DNA from: Kryptolebias marmoratus
Taxonomy: Eukaryota; Chordata; Actinopteri; Cyprinodontiformes; Rivulidae
Length of the DNA stretch: 64,000 bases
Direction of reading: 5' to 3'
Assembly: GCF_001649575.2 (NCBI RefSeq)
Contig: NC_051433.1
Span: 15,877,874-15,941,873 of the forward strand
Translations under genes and position numbers: made by a program
Part shown: piece after piece, positions 13,201 to 22,388 of the stretch
Layout: each line of letters starts with the position of its first letter
Position numbering within the stretch: the first letter of the stretch is position 1
The notes under the pieces: generated by a model
The model's input: only the letters and a program-made list of their open reading frames with translations
Told to the model about the DNA's origin: nothing
Database searches by the model: none

Positions 13201-16200
13201 ACTGTTCAACACAAGCTTAGACATTGGTTTGCAGAGCAACCGCTGTGCTTCGACAAGAAAAAAAACAAATGGCAAAAAAAGCAAATATCCATACATAACA
13301 CGTTTCCAAATATAAGTATGTATTCATTACTGAATGTTATTTCCTGACCATAACTTTGAATGTGAAATGACACAATGACTAAGTTGTGTGGGGAGTCAGG
13401 TCAGAATTTGCATGTAGGTTTTTTTGGTTTGTTTAATAAATTTTGTCTAAATATAAACTTATTTTGAGCTCCTTTTATTTCAAACAAGGCCCTGCATTGT
13501 GTTTCTCTTGTAGCCTTTTAAATCAGGTACTAATATTCACTCACACACGATTTTTACTACCACTATTCACAACAATAAAACCATTCAGACACTAAGATTT
13601 TCTTTTTCAAGTTCTTGGAAAATTTTTTTCCTTTTTGGACAGTGAGTGATTTTCAAAACTTTTTCACTACAATATGAACAATGTGGTTTGGCTTTTTTGA
13701 TAACTGATTGTTAATATTTCTAACACCTGACTTTTATCACAAAAAAGGGAAAAAATTATATTAATCCAAACAAAAAAAGAATAGATTTCTGTTTGCATGT
13801 CTGTTCACAGTCGTCCAAAAAATATATTAAAATATTTGGTATGCTCTTCTTAATGTTTGTGCATTACTTATTAAATTTTTTTTTTTTTTTTTTTTTTTTT
13901 ACACAAATATCTTGATAAAGAGGATTCATGTCTGTATAAATTTGAAATAGGAAAGTCAAATAATTTGTTTTTAAAAAGACAAACGACAATTACAACAGCT
14001 AACTATATTTTCCAGGTTGTCAATAATGCAATTCTTGTTGTAAACAATAGTTGACATTTGCTTTTAGTTGTCATGTCATTTCGTAGACAAAGTATGGGGG
14101 AAGTAACATTATACCAGTGGTTATAAAGACCCAAACAGATGCGTTTTGACTAAGTAGCAACTGTAAGCGTGGTGACAAACAGCTACACAAACTCGAGTTT
14201 GAAGCAGCCAGGTAACCATTAATGTGCATGCAGGACATGCATAATCTAAGCCAGGAAAGCAAGATGGTTGAAGTGGAACAGAAAGAGGACGTACCTGTAT
14301 GAGTAAGGCTGTGTCTCTCCAGCTGGTAACGTTGAATAAATCTCATGTCACACATGGTACAAGCATATGGCTTCACACCTAAACACAAAACAGCAACATT
14401 AGAAGGGTTTCAACTCAGTTAAAAACTTAAAGAAAATAATGAAATTCTTTAAGACCGTTTATGGCATGCTTCATTTATAAAATTATGATAGAGACATTAC
14501 ACTAAAAAGAGGCCCAAAAAGCAGAAATGGTGGCAAATTAGATGACCAATACAAAGTATCGTTTGCTTTAATTTTTTATTGAAGCTTGTTCAAATTGCAG
14601 CTGGCAAAGATTTTTAACTTTTCAAACAAATTCTCAGGAAACGTCTGTTTAAGATACTTTTTAGTGTAATGTGCCTTTATATTGATAAACACAGTATAGT
14701 AGTCAACAAAACACATGCAAAAGGTACCATTACAGTGTGAAAACTCAAGGTAACTGAACTGAGAGTCACTTTTTCAGTGGACAGTTTTCCAACAAAGCCT
14801 ACAAACTAATTAACATTTGTCGTGGAAAAAAAACTTCAACAACAAAGTAATACTTAGGATTTAGTAGGAGGATGGGCTTATGAATGAAAAAAAAAGTTTA
14901 AATTTGTTATGGAAAAAATATCACAGTGATAGGGAAACAATTAATTCAATCATACCAGTATGAGTGAGGGTGTGTCTTGCCAAATGGTAACGCTGGAAGA
15001 ACCTCATGTCACACATGGAGCAAGCGTATGGCTTCACCCCTAAACGCATACAGTACCAAATTTTAGAAACAAAAAAAAAAAAGGTTTCTTATGAAATGTG
15101 TGCACAAAATGTATCATTTTACATACAGTGTTCATTACTTCATCACTACAAGGTCTCATTAATCTTAATGGTCATCTATTTTCTGTTTACTAACAGAATA
15201 AAAGGAGTCAAAACTAGAAATAGTAACCAAACACAATCACATACCAAGAAAAGAGCTCCAGGAGTATTTTAAATTAATTTTTCACAATCAAGAGTGTAAC
15301 TGAGATATAGAAAACTATCATCTTTTAGCTTTTGCATGTAGAGATGAGTTACACAAACATGGGTAAATGTCAGAAGCCCTAATATAAATATAAAAATACA
15401 AAAAGGGATAAATAAAACTTCTACCCGTGTGAGTGAGTGTGTGTCTTGCCAGGTGGTATCTCTGGAAAAATCTCATGTCACACATAGAGCAAGCATATGG
15501 CTTCACCCCTGCACACACAGAGCAAAGTATTTTGTAAAAACCAAGACAATGAACTCAACAGGACACACTCACTTAGATGTATCCAATCGTGCCAAAAAAG
15601 GCATCCGAATATGGCAAAAGTAAAATAAAATTAACACATTAACTACCTCTTTCCAATCTGTCAACATTCATGTAAAGGAGATCTTGCTAGAAATGACTTT
15701 TTCTGAACTTATGACAACCAACAAAATGGGTCTCCAGTCAGGGATATTTTACTGGCAGTAAATTAATAATAAAGTGATTAGCTGTCAAAAAATACTGCGT
15801 TTATGGATTAAGGCAAAAACCAAGAGCTACTCCTCATATGCCTCATTTCTAAACAACTTGCTGCTTATAAATACTTTGTTTTACACACAGGAGACCAATA
15901 AATCTGGGTATTTGGGCACTCGTGTAGTAAAAGAGGGCAAACCCATACCCGTATGAGTGAGGCTGTGTCTTGTCAAGTGGTAGCGTTGGAAAAATCTCAT
16001 ATCACACATGGAGCAAGCGTATGGCTTCACCCCTACACACATAAAAGTATATAAATATGAACTAGAAACAGAAAAAAAAAGAATGTTTCAACAAATAAAC
16101 ATCAACTCTTCCCTTAGAGAAGCTCTTCTTTTGGTTCCACAAATACAGCCTGAGATATATAAACACATCTGTTCTGAGTGCTTTCATTTTCCCACTCTCT

Positions 16201-19200
16201 ATGTGTACTGTGATTAGTAGTAGTATTTTACCAGGTTTAACAACTGGTAGTACTGAAGTATTGCTTGCGCAGAACAAAGTAGAGCATTCAACAGGGGAAA
16301 AGCTGAAGTTATTTACGCGCAGATGCCTCATTTTGTATGCACATATTTAAGATAAGGACTAAAGTTAAGTTTCAGATTTCACTATCCAAAACATACCTGG
16401 ATACATCTATCTGCGGCTCAGAAATATGCACTTTTGAAGCAGCTACTCTTACTAATCATCCTAAACTTATTTACATTGTTTTGAGTTGAAAAGTTAAACC
16501 AGGGTAAGCGGACGCATACCAGTATGAGTGAGGGTGTGTCTTGCCAGATGGTAACGTTGAAAGAACCTCATGTCACACATGGAGCAAGCGTATGGCTTCA
16601 CCCCTACATACACAAATTTTTAACATATTAGCCACGACGTTTGTTTAGTAGCAAAACGAATTGATGAGCACCAGGTCACCACGACCAGGTCACACAGGAG
16701 CCCAAATGATTTTTATTTTTTTTAGTTTCCAACTGTAGTTTAAGATAGAGAGCAATCATTTACAAACAGATTTTTGGAGTACATCACAAAACAAAAAACA
16801 CCTAAAAAGAGGTTTAACTAAATAATACATACATCTCAGCAGCTGCACAGCCAGAAAATGTCTGGGACACTGGTTACCTGAAGCAGAAAGCTCGACAGAC
16901 TTTCTAAAAAAAAAAACTTTAGTTTTTAATTTAAATACACAGATGTACTGAAATGGTTTATCATTTACAGCACGAACAAATTGCTTTGTTTCCTAATAAA
17001 TATGGTTCTTGACAAGTTCTTGACTAAAAGTTTTACTTGGATCTCCACAACAAACTTAGAGCAGAAGTATCTGTGTATATCAGTGTGAACATCTGAGGTC
17101 TCTTCCTGTAATATAAAACTGGCAGAACCTTTTGTTTCCAGCCTGTGTGTTTTACTTGTGCGGTTGCTCAAATAGAATGGGGAAACTATTTCAAAAAATA
17201 TGACGTTTAACCAAATCTGGGTACGGTAAAAGAACGCATACCCGTATGAGTGAGTCTGTGTCTCTCCAGGTGGTAACGCTGGAAAAACCTCATGTCACAC
17301 ATGGTACAAGCGTACGGCTTCACCCCTACACACACAGAGCATAAAATTATTAGCTATTCAGTCTGTTAAATAAAGGATAAAAAGATAAAAAAATGAATCA
17401 CGAAATGTAGTGTCTAATGGAATAAACAAGACAGATGCAGTGCTGACAGATAAAAGTGCTCAATTAGGTAAGGACTACAATTATAGATATGTACAGATAA
17501 ATATCAACTAGGTAATTTAGTAAATCTGTCCAGTATTCATTTAATTTTAAAGCATTTCTTGTTGTGAATACTGGAGCAGCAGTGATTAACTTGAAAGAAC
17601 AATTACATAGGAAGTTGACTTACCCACAATGCTTACTTCTTAAATTTAAAAAAAAGCATGAAAGGGTGAAATAAAATTACTGAAACTATGCATTTTATAA
17701 CAAAAGTCTTAAAGTTTATTTTTATAGTCTTTGTGTCTCTGGGGATTTTTCAAAACAAACTAAAAACTAACTAAATTCATTTTGAAAAAAAAAGAAGAAA
17801 AAAGGAAAGTATTGCTTGTTTTGTGTTGAATGTAGTTTTAAATTTGCACACTGGAGTCCACAGGTTTGAGTCCCTTTTCAAGTCCACTATCAAAAAATCT
17901 TTACTTTCCCGTGACAATTTAGGTACAAGACACATTTACATGGAATATTCTGGTAATTAAGAGCAAAAAGTAAAACTATGCTTTCTGTTGACAACAGAGA
18001 AAGGGTTATAAATAAAAATATAAAATCACTAGTGTCCTGTCTGCTATGCTTCACAAAGTATTTACATACCATAAAACAACTGTTAGAAAAAAATAAGATT
18101 ATTAGCCTGAAAGACCAGAGCATAAGACGGGGTTATTTTTCCAGAAACAAACTAGTTTTATGCAAACTGCATGTCTAATACGCTTCTAACTTTGATATTT
18201 TAAAATATATTGTTAAAATGTGATTTTGTCTGTTTTTTAAAAACATTTTAACTGTGCCAAATTGTACTACACAACACCAATGTAAAATTCAAAAACAGTT
18301 AAAATTCACAAACAAGACAAAAAGAGTTTTTAACAGTGGACTGTGGACTCGTGGACAACACTGACTTAAATCCTTTTTTTTCCTGATGTTGGGGACAAAT
18401 AAAAAACGGCACATTATACTTTGAAATGAAGAGACTTAGGGGATGGCTTTGTTGGAGGTTACTGTCCACAGACAAAAATGAATCTTCAGCATCTGTTCCT
18501 TGACTTATGTGAAAGACTACATGCGTAGTCAGATTTATGCAATATGGGTACGGTTGAAGGACGCATACCCGTGTGAATGAGGCTGTGTCTCTCCAGGTGG
18601 TAACGCTGAATAAACCTCATGTCACATACGGCACAAGCATACGGCTTCTCCCCTAAACCGAAGAGCACCAGTTTTAGTTCAAGTCCCCCACAGATACCAG
18701 TCAGCTGTGAGGCAAAGCTACAACCAAACAAGGCTTTAAGCAGGCCATTGCAAAAAGCACACAGCTGTCGCACACTCCTAGACTCAGTCCAACTCAGAAG
18801 TGGTCAGGACGTTTTCACATTCATTCAAAAAATATTTTGTAAACAAAAGCTGCTCTGGCTTCAATGTGAACTTGAGCTGTTCCAAGCATCTGCCATACCT
18901 GTATGGATGAGGATGTGTCTCTTTAGGTGGTATCCGCTTCTAAACGCTCCGTAACAGTGATCGCAAATAAAGTTTTTCTGCACTTTGGACGAAGGCCCAT
19001 TCTCATCTCCACCAACCCCCTATGAAGAACGGGAAACACAAACATTTTAATCTCAGTCCTTAATAGTATTCATTGTGTAGCAAATGTATGCATATATAGT
19101 ATATTGTAACAAAATAAAATGTCCCCATTTGTTAAGAAAAATGCGCAATAACTAATCAGAAATTGGGAAAAACTGCTGGGAAATGATCGCTACTAGACAT

Positions 19201-22200
19201 TTTATGTTACCTAAATACTAAATTATGTTTAGTGCAAATAACAATAAACTTTGTTTTATTTAACGGTGAATTGAGAAATGCACCACAATCCCTTCCAGGG
19301 GCCTAATGCCCTCATGTTACTGCTCCCTCTGTTATTCTCACAACAGCAGTTATTGTGCTCCATTTCGCTTCGCTCCCCTCCCCCCCTTTCCTCTCCAGAG
19401 AACCTCCACCCCCTCCACATCTTTTCACTGCTCCTCCCCCCACCCCCACACAAACAAAATGAGCACCCACGAACGAGCCGAGATAAAGTGAAATGCCGTT
19501 GAAATGGCATGCATGAAGAGGCATTTATTAAACAGGATAAATCAAACGGGGGGAAAAAGAATAAAATAAAAAAAAACGACTAATCCCAATTTAGTAATTC
19601 CTGCTACCGACCTTCCCTCCCCTTCCGTCTTGTTCTCTCACTTTACAGGGCGTCACTGATTTCCTGTTCTTTTTTTTCTGCTGCATGTCTTCGTTGGCCC
19701 TCATCTCTTTCTCGTCCAGCAAGCGGGGCGCTTGGAATTCACCTTCCTTCCTGATGAGCTGCAGAGCAGGAGAAAGTTAATTATTTCGTATTTTCTGAAC
19801 CGTCATCTTCAACACCGTAAACAAACTATCTGACCAGGTCTGAAGTGACCACTTATTAAAGGAGTTGATGTCACTTATTGTTTCAAAGGAAACTGCATTT
19901 TTTTTCCTATCACACACTTTTAAATCCCTTGTCTGAGTCATAATTTGAATATGTGAGGGAAAAAAAAAAGAGTAGTTTGCGGAGAGAACTATAACATAAA
20001 GATAATAAAGAGCTCAATTAATAAGGCAAAGCTCAATTAGGACACTGTGGTTGTTTTAGAGGAAGATAAATCTTAACTCCATTTGCAATAAAGCTCTTCA
20101 ATATTCCACATTCAATTTTTATAACAGTAAAGGGTTTGCAGCCTCCAGACTAATAAAAGCACAGAATTTAAAAGCCACATTTCCCATGCGGGTGCTAACC
20201 AGTGGTGGACAGCTCATTCCAGACGGGAGGATCATATGGCTCTGGGGAGCACGGTCAGGTCCCTCTCTCTGTGGCGGTGTGTGGCCAAGTGGAGCCATCA
20301 TTTTTTTAGGCGGAGCAGCCATTGTACTGGCCTGCATCAGGGCCATGCTGGAGAGAACAGCTTCGCAGCCGAGCAGCCCCGCCTGCAAGGGGGGGAAAAA
20401 AGGAAGAAGAAGAGCAACACTTTACAAACTATAAATATACAAAAATATCTGCAATTTGCTATTATCTAAGACATCAGTATCAGTGGCATGGCATTGACAA
20501 AGGCAGTCATCAACGACATCATCCTGAGTGACACAAGACTGCATGTAAAGTTATTTGTAACCACTTTGGTGTTGTCAAAACAAACCCATTTCATATGGTC
20601 GCGGACTGAGCTGCTGGGCAGATGTGACATTGCTGTGGGATATGTGAGCGCAGGGACAGGGGTGGGGACAAGGTCATCCAGAGATCCGTCAGTCAGGATG
20701 GTCGTCGGGCTGGTGGGAAGCCACACCCACCTCACTCATCTAGTATTAAAACTGAGGAAGAGGAGGATGTGGATGAAACAGACAAACATGGAATGACAAC
20801 TGTTTCATTAGCTGACTTTATGGTCACACGATACAAAACAAGAAAATGCGTGCACAAGCCTTAGAAATGAGTAAAATAGTATATTTTCATGAAGACATCT
20901 TTCTGCAACATATACCTAAAAACTTTGTTTATTTAACCTCAGTTCTCCTACTCTTTTGGAAATCAGTAAGTCAAAAAGGACATTTTTATCTTAATTAATT
21001 TGAAACTTCTCTGTTTTTAAGAAGTTGTCAAACCAAACACATGAACATTAGGTCAGATTTTTACAGTTTTACTTTGTCAAATCCCATCGGTCACTAACTT
21101 TAACGGAGGTACAACCATTAGTTAGTCAATCCGAATGTTATGGATATTCACAAACCAAACAACTTTTGCGGAAATATAAAATGTCTATTTATACTATTTA
21201 TTGACTTAAACGTGTGGTACCATTAATGGTTTGTGATTAAAAAGAAAAGCAATAAGTATTTTGGGTTCTACAATAAGTTTTTTTTCTTCTTTTTATACTC
21301 ATACAAAAAGTAGTTTAGGGTTTAATAGGCATTAGTTAAAAACCTTATGTTAAACATTATATTATTAATACTGAAGCATTACCGTTGTAGAGATAGTTTA
21401 ATCTCACTTCTATGTAGTTTCATACTTAATTAATCTGAAGTGTTTATTATAGGTAAATAATGTTAAGTTAAAAAAGGAATAGAAATTTGCTTTTACACTT
21501 CTCTTTTGTTGTGCAAGATACAGAACTATTTTTGAACATTTACTAGACATTTAAAAAACCTTTTACAACTCAGATGGGCCTCAGATTACAACGTGCCTTT
21601 TGTTATTTATCTTATTGACCTTAAACATAAAAATAAGAACACCAACAATCTTAGAAAATGTGCTGCACCAGAAAAATGTTGCTCTAAAATGTGTTGTGTG
21701 AAGTTTTCATATTAAAATTAACTTGCATATAAGTGTAATGAAGCAGAAAGTACAAAACGTACAAAAAACACAAGAAATAAGTAGAACATAATAAAAATAG
21801 TCCGGTGCAAGTACTTTTATAGCCACATAAATGATTTAATAAAATTTTATAAACCAAGCCTCAGCCCACACAGCTATTCACAAACGCATTTATATAAGAC
21901 TTATTGCAATATACTGCACGAACATGACGAATTTGTTGAGCAAATCCTACAGAATTACAAGGTTTTAGGTCGTGTGTATCTGTTCTTTTTTTATATATTT
22001 TCAAATTAAGAGTTTCCAGGGAGTCACGAACATAGCGGTGGTCAACTTGATGAACGCTAACATGCTAATTAGCAGGAGAGGGGGGGCGAGAAAAAAAGCA
22101 TGCTTAGCTTTTATTTTGAGCCGTTTTTGATGAACACAAGGGAAATCCATTAATTCTAGCACACTGTTGCTTTTAAAGTAGATGTAATTTTCCAGCAGGG

Positions 22201-22388
22201 TCTGAAGTGGCCTTCGCCCTGCCTCCAAACCTAGCCTTAGTTCTGCTGCTGTTTAGCGGGCTAACAGCAGCTAGCTAAGCTAGCAGCTAGCTGGCGCCCT
22301 CGCCCACTGTAATATTCAGGCCAAAATTCGAAAAAATACCAATCCCTGCCGGTCACTAGTCGGATATAGCTGCGTACACGGAGGCCAT
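4095..22388 (-). CDS. znf740: ZNF740-like C2H2 zinc-finger protein with a 14-exon finger cassette array
   Basis: Nuclear DNA-binding protein. Coding exons in transcription order are 22388-22380 (tentative), 20382-20200, 19758-19612, 19019-18899, fourteen 84-nt cassettes between 18652 and 4921, 4517-4399 and 4262-4095. With every cassette the protein is about 640 aa with 17 fingers. With none it is about 248 aa with 3 fingers, against 193 aa and 3 fingers in human ZNF740. The identity rests on the KKMM motif near the N-terminus, finger 1 ([20 protein letters not shown]), finger 2 ([19 protein letters not shown]) and a C2HC last finger ([14 protein letters not shown]), all collinear with ZNF740. 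All junctions have GT-AG signals and matching phase. The start is uncertain: ATG at 22388 gives MAS, like human MAQ, but its donor (gtgtac) is weak; ATG at 20346 is the fallback. Which cassettes are used in which transcripts cannot be read from DNA. Confidence 0.9.
4399..4517 (-). CDS. znf740: znf740 penultimate exon, finger 2 and start of last finger (constant)
   Basis: 119 nt, entering in phase 1 and leaving in phase 0; acceptor ctcttttag and donor gtaagc. It encodes [26 protein letters not shown], then [11 protein letters not shown]. It matches finger 2 and the first half of finger 3 of ZNF740 almost residue for residue, so it is the ancestral exon from which the cassettes derive or to which they are joined. 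Confidence 0.94.
4921..5004 (-). CDS. znf740: znf740 finger cassette C14 (last cassette)
   Basis: 84 nt, phase 1-1, acceptor gtgtgtgtag and donor gtatgcg. It encodes VKPYACSMC, then [10 protein letters not shown], then SLTHT. It is the only finger with Asn at helix position 2. A 2.4-kb Tc1-like insertion separates it from C13. Confidence 0.9.
5225..7639. mobile_element. Tc1/mariner-type element, decayed, inside znf740
   Basis: It is bounded by TA and by inverted termini TACAGTACTGTGCAA (left) and its reverse complement (right), extended by AGTCTTAGGCC / AGGTGTTAGGC. TA at both ends fits Tc1/mariner target duplication. Related end fragments inside (near 6,450 and 7,210) suggest a composite. 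No intact transposase frame remains. It separates cassettes C13 and C14. Confidence 0.6.
7678..7761 (-). CDS. znf740: znf740 finger cassette C13
   Basis: 84 nt, phase 1-1, acceptor gcgtttag and donor gtacgcc. It encodes VKPFACTIC, then [10 protein letters not shown], then SLTHT. It is the only finger with Ile between the zinc-binding cysteines and Val before the helix Gln. Confidence 0.9.
8196..8279 (-). CDS. znf740: znf740 finger cassette C12
   Basis: 84 nt, phase 1-1, acceptor gcatttag and donor gtatgcg. Base-for-base identical to C10. It encodes [13 protein letters not shown] and SLTHM, so the linker Thr is replaced by Met. Confidence 0.92.
8511..9432. repeat. Fold-back miniature element family F1, copy 1
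   Basis: The left arm starts gatcttttgaagtggggtt. The right arm carries gctatctacaacaggtaaga. The arms are imperfect inverted repeats of about 130 bp. It is interrupted by hAT-type copies at 8,709-9,076. It lies in the intron between C11 and C12, on the opposite strand sense to znf740. Confidence 0.65.
8709..9076. mobile_element. Two hAT-type miniature elements, one truncated and one complete
   Basis: A complete copy at 8,862-9,075 has inverted ends CAGGGGTCTCCAATCCTGGT and its near complement ending CACCACTG, with subterminal CCACTATCCTGCATG matching CATGCAGGATAGTGG. A truncated relative (8,709-8,861) abuts it. An 8-bp target duplication could not be confirmed. Confidence 0.6.
10473..10556 (-). 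CDS. znf740: znf740 finger cassette C11
   Basis: 84 nt, phase 1-1, acceptor gcgtttag and donor gtacgcc. It encodes VKPFACTMC, then [10 protein letters not shown], then SLTHT. It pairs with C10 as C13 pairs with C12. Upstream intron phrases such as cacaatccatcaat and aattgatgggttgttaacca are shared with C13. Confidence 0.92.
10989..11072 (-). CDS. znf740: znf740 finger cassette C10
   Basis: 84 nt, phase 1-1, acceptor gcatttag and donor gtatgcg. It is identical to C12 in all 84 bases and in the adjoining intron on both sides, marking a recent duplication. It encodes [13 protein letters not shown] and SLTHM. Confidence 0.92.
12171..12254 (-). CDS. znf740: znf740 finger cassette C9
   Basis: 84 nt, phase 1-1, acceptor gcgtttag and donor gtatggg. 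It encodes [22 protein letters not shown], then SLTHT. It is the second exon of the C8-C9 pair, the same pair type as C10-C11 and C12-C13. Confidence 0.9.
12596..12679 (-). CDS. znf740: znf740 finger cassette C8
   Basis: 84 nt, phase 1-1, acceptor gtgtatag and donor gtatgcc. It encodes [22 protein letters not shown], then SLTHM. The protein is identical to C10 and C12, with Lys after the second Cys-Asp and Met in place of the linker Thr. Its 5' end resembles C2/C14 and its 3' end C10/C12, suggesting a recombinant exon. Confidence 0.9.
13877..13902. repeat. Poly(T) run
   Basis: An uninterrupted T tract of about 25 bases in the znf740 intron between C7 and C8. It could be the tail of a retroposed sequence or a simple repeat. 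Confidence 0.6.
14295..14378 (-). CDS. znf740: znf740 finger cassette C7
   Basis: 84 nt, phase 1-1, acceptor gtgtttag and donor gtacgtc. It encodes VKPYACTMC, then [10 protein letters not shown], then SLTHT. It is the only finger with Gln instead of His at helix position 3, a base-contacting position. Confidence 0.9.
14956..15039 (-). CDS. znf740: znf740 finger cassette C6
   Basis: 84 nt, phase 1-1, acceptor gcgtttag and donor gtatgat. It encodes VKPYACSMC, then [10 protein letters not shown], then TLTHT, identical to C3 and C5 at protein level. Confidence 0.9.
15425..15508 (-). CDS. znf740: znf740 finger cassette C5
   Basis: 84 nt, phase 1-1, acceptor gtgtgcag. It has the weakest donor of the set (gtagaag). 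The encoded finger is identical to C3 and C6, although about ten codons differ from C6 by synonymous changes only. Confidence 0.9.
15949..16032 (-). CDS. znf740: znf740 finger cassette C4
   Basis: 84 nt, phase 1-1, acceptor gtgtgtag and donor gtatggg. It encodes VKPYACSMC, then [10 protein letters not shown], then SLTHT. It is unique in having Thr at helix position 5. Otherwise it belongs to the SMC group with C3, C5 and C6. Confidence 0.9.
16520..16603 (-). CDS. znf740: znf740 finger cassette C3
   Basis: 84 nt, phase 1-1, acceptor tatgtag and donor gtatgcg. It encodes VKPYACSMC, then [10 protein letters not shown], then TLTHT. The protein is identical to C5 and C6. It differs from C6 at three bases, all synonymous. 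Confidence 0.9.
17242..17325 (-). CDS. znf740: znf740 finger cassette C2
   Basis: 84 nt, phase 1-1, acceptor gtgtgtgtag and donor gtatgcg. It encodes VKPYACTMC, then [10 protein letters not shown], then RLTHT. It keeps Glu at helix position 5 and has Arg after the first zinc-binding His. Confidence 0.9.
18569..18652 (-). CDS. znf740: znf740 finger cassette C1
   Basis: 84 nt, phase 1-1, acceptor ggtttag and donor gtatgcg. It encodes EKPYACAVC, then [10 protein letters not shown], then SLIHT. It is the only cassette with the classic EKP linker, so it resembles the constant finger-2 exon most and may be closest to the founder copy. Confidence 0.9.
18899..19019 (-). CDS. znf740: znf740 exon 4, finger 1 (constant)
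   Basis: 121 nt, entering in phase 0 and leaving in phase 1; donor gtatgg. It encodes [15 protein letters not shown] and then the first C2H2 finger with ligands C-x2-C and H-x3-H ([13 protein letters not shown]). It ends one base into the glycine codon of the inter-finger linker. Every cassette, and the constant finger-2 exon, can be joined here in frame. Confidence 0.93.
19375..19455. promoter_or_regulatory. C-rich tract in the znf740 intron before the finger-1 exon
   Basis: Plus-strand pyrimidine tract with cccccc runs followed by ac (for example ctccccccacccccacac at 19,433-19,450). The minus strand is GGA/GGGG-rich. ZNF740 is reported from in-vitro selection to prefer C-runs followed by AC, so this could be a self-binding site. 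It could also form a G-quadruplex. Confidence 0.35.
19612..19758 (-). CDS. znf740: znf740 exon 3, charged linker
   Basis: 147 nt, phase 0 at both ends, acceptor gctgcag and donor gtcggt. It encodes 49 residues rich in Lys, Arg and Glu, including [20 protein letters not shown]. It probably supplies a basic nuclear-localisation-type stretch before the fingers. No domain is recognised. Confidence 0.88.
20200..20382 (-). CDS. znf740: znf740 exon 2, N-terminal region with KKMM motif
   Basis: 183 nt, phase 0 at both ends, acceptor ccttgcag and donor gttagc. It encodes 61 residues starting [10 protein letters not shown] and containing [14 protein letters not shown], which correspond to the conserved N-terminal LLACE and SKKMM segments of ZNF740. 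The rest is Pro-rich and probably disordered. Confidence 0.88.

Noticed and set aside
4921..18652. A cluster of separate small zinc-finger genes
   Set aside because: Each unit is only one finger, has no start codon context, no stop of its own and no linked exons. All share the phase and splice signals of the constant znf740 exons.
19256..19524. Gly- and Pro-rich frames on both strands
   Set aside because: Products of the C-rich tract in the znf740 intron, not coding.
20186..20531. Plus-strand frames opposite znf740 exon 2
   Set aside because: Shadows of the conserved minus-strand exon encoding the KKMM motif.
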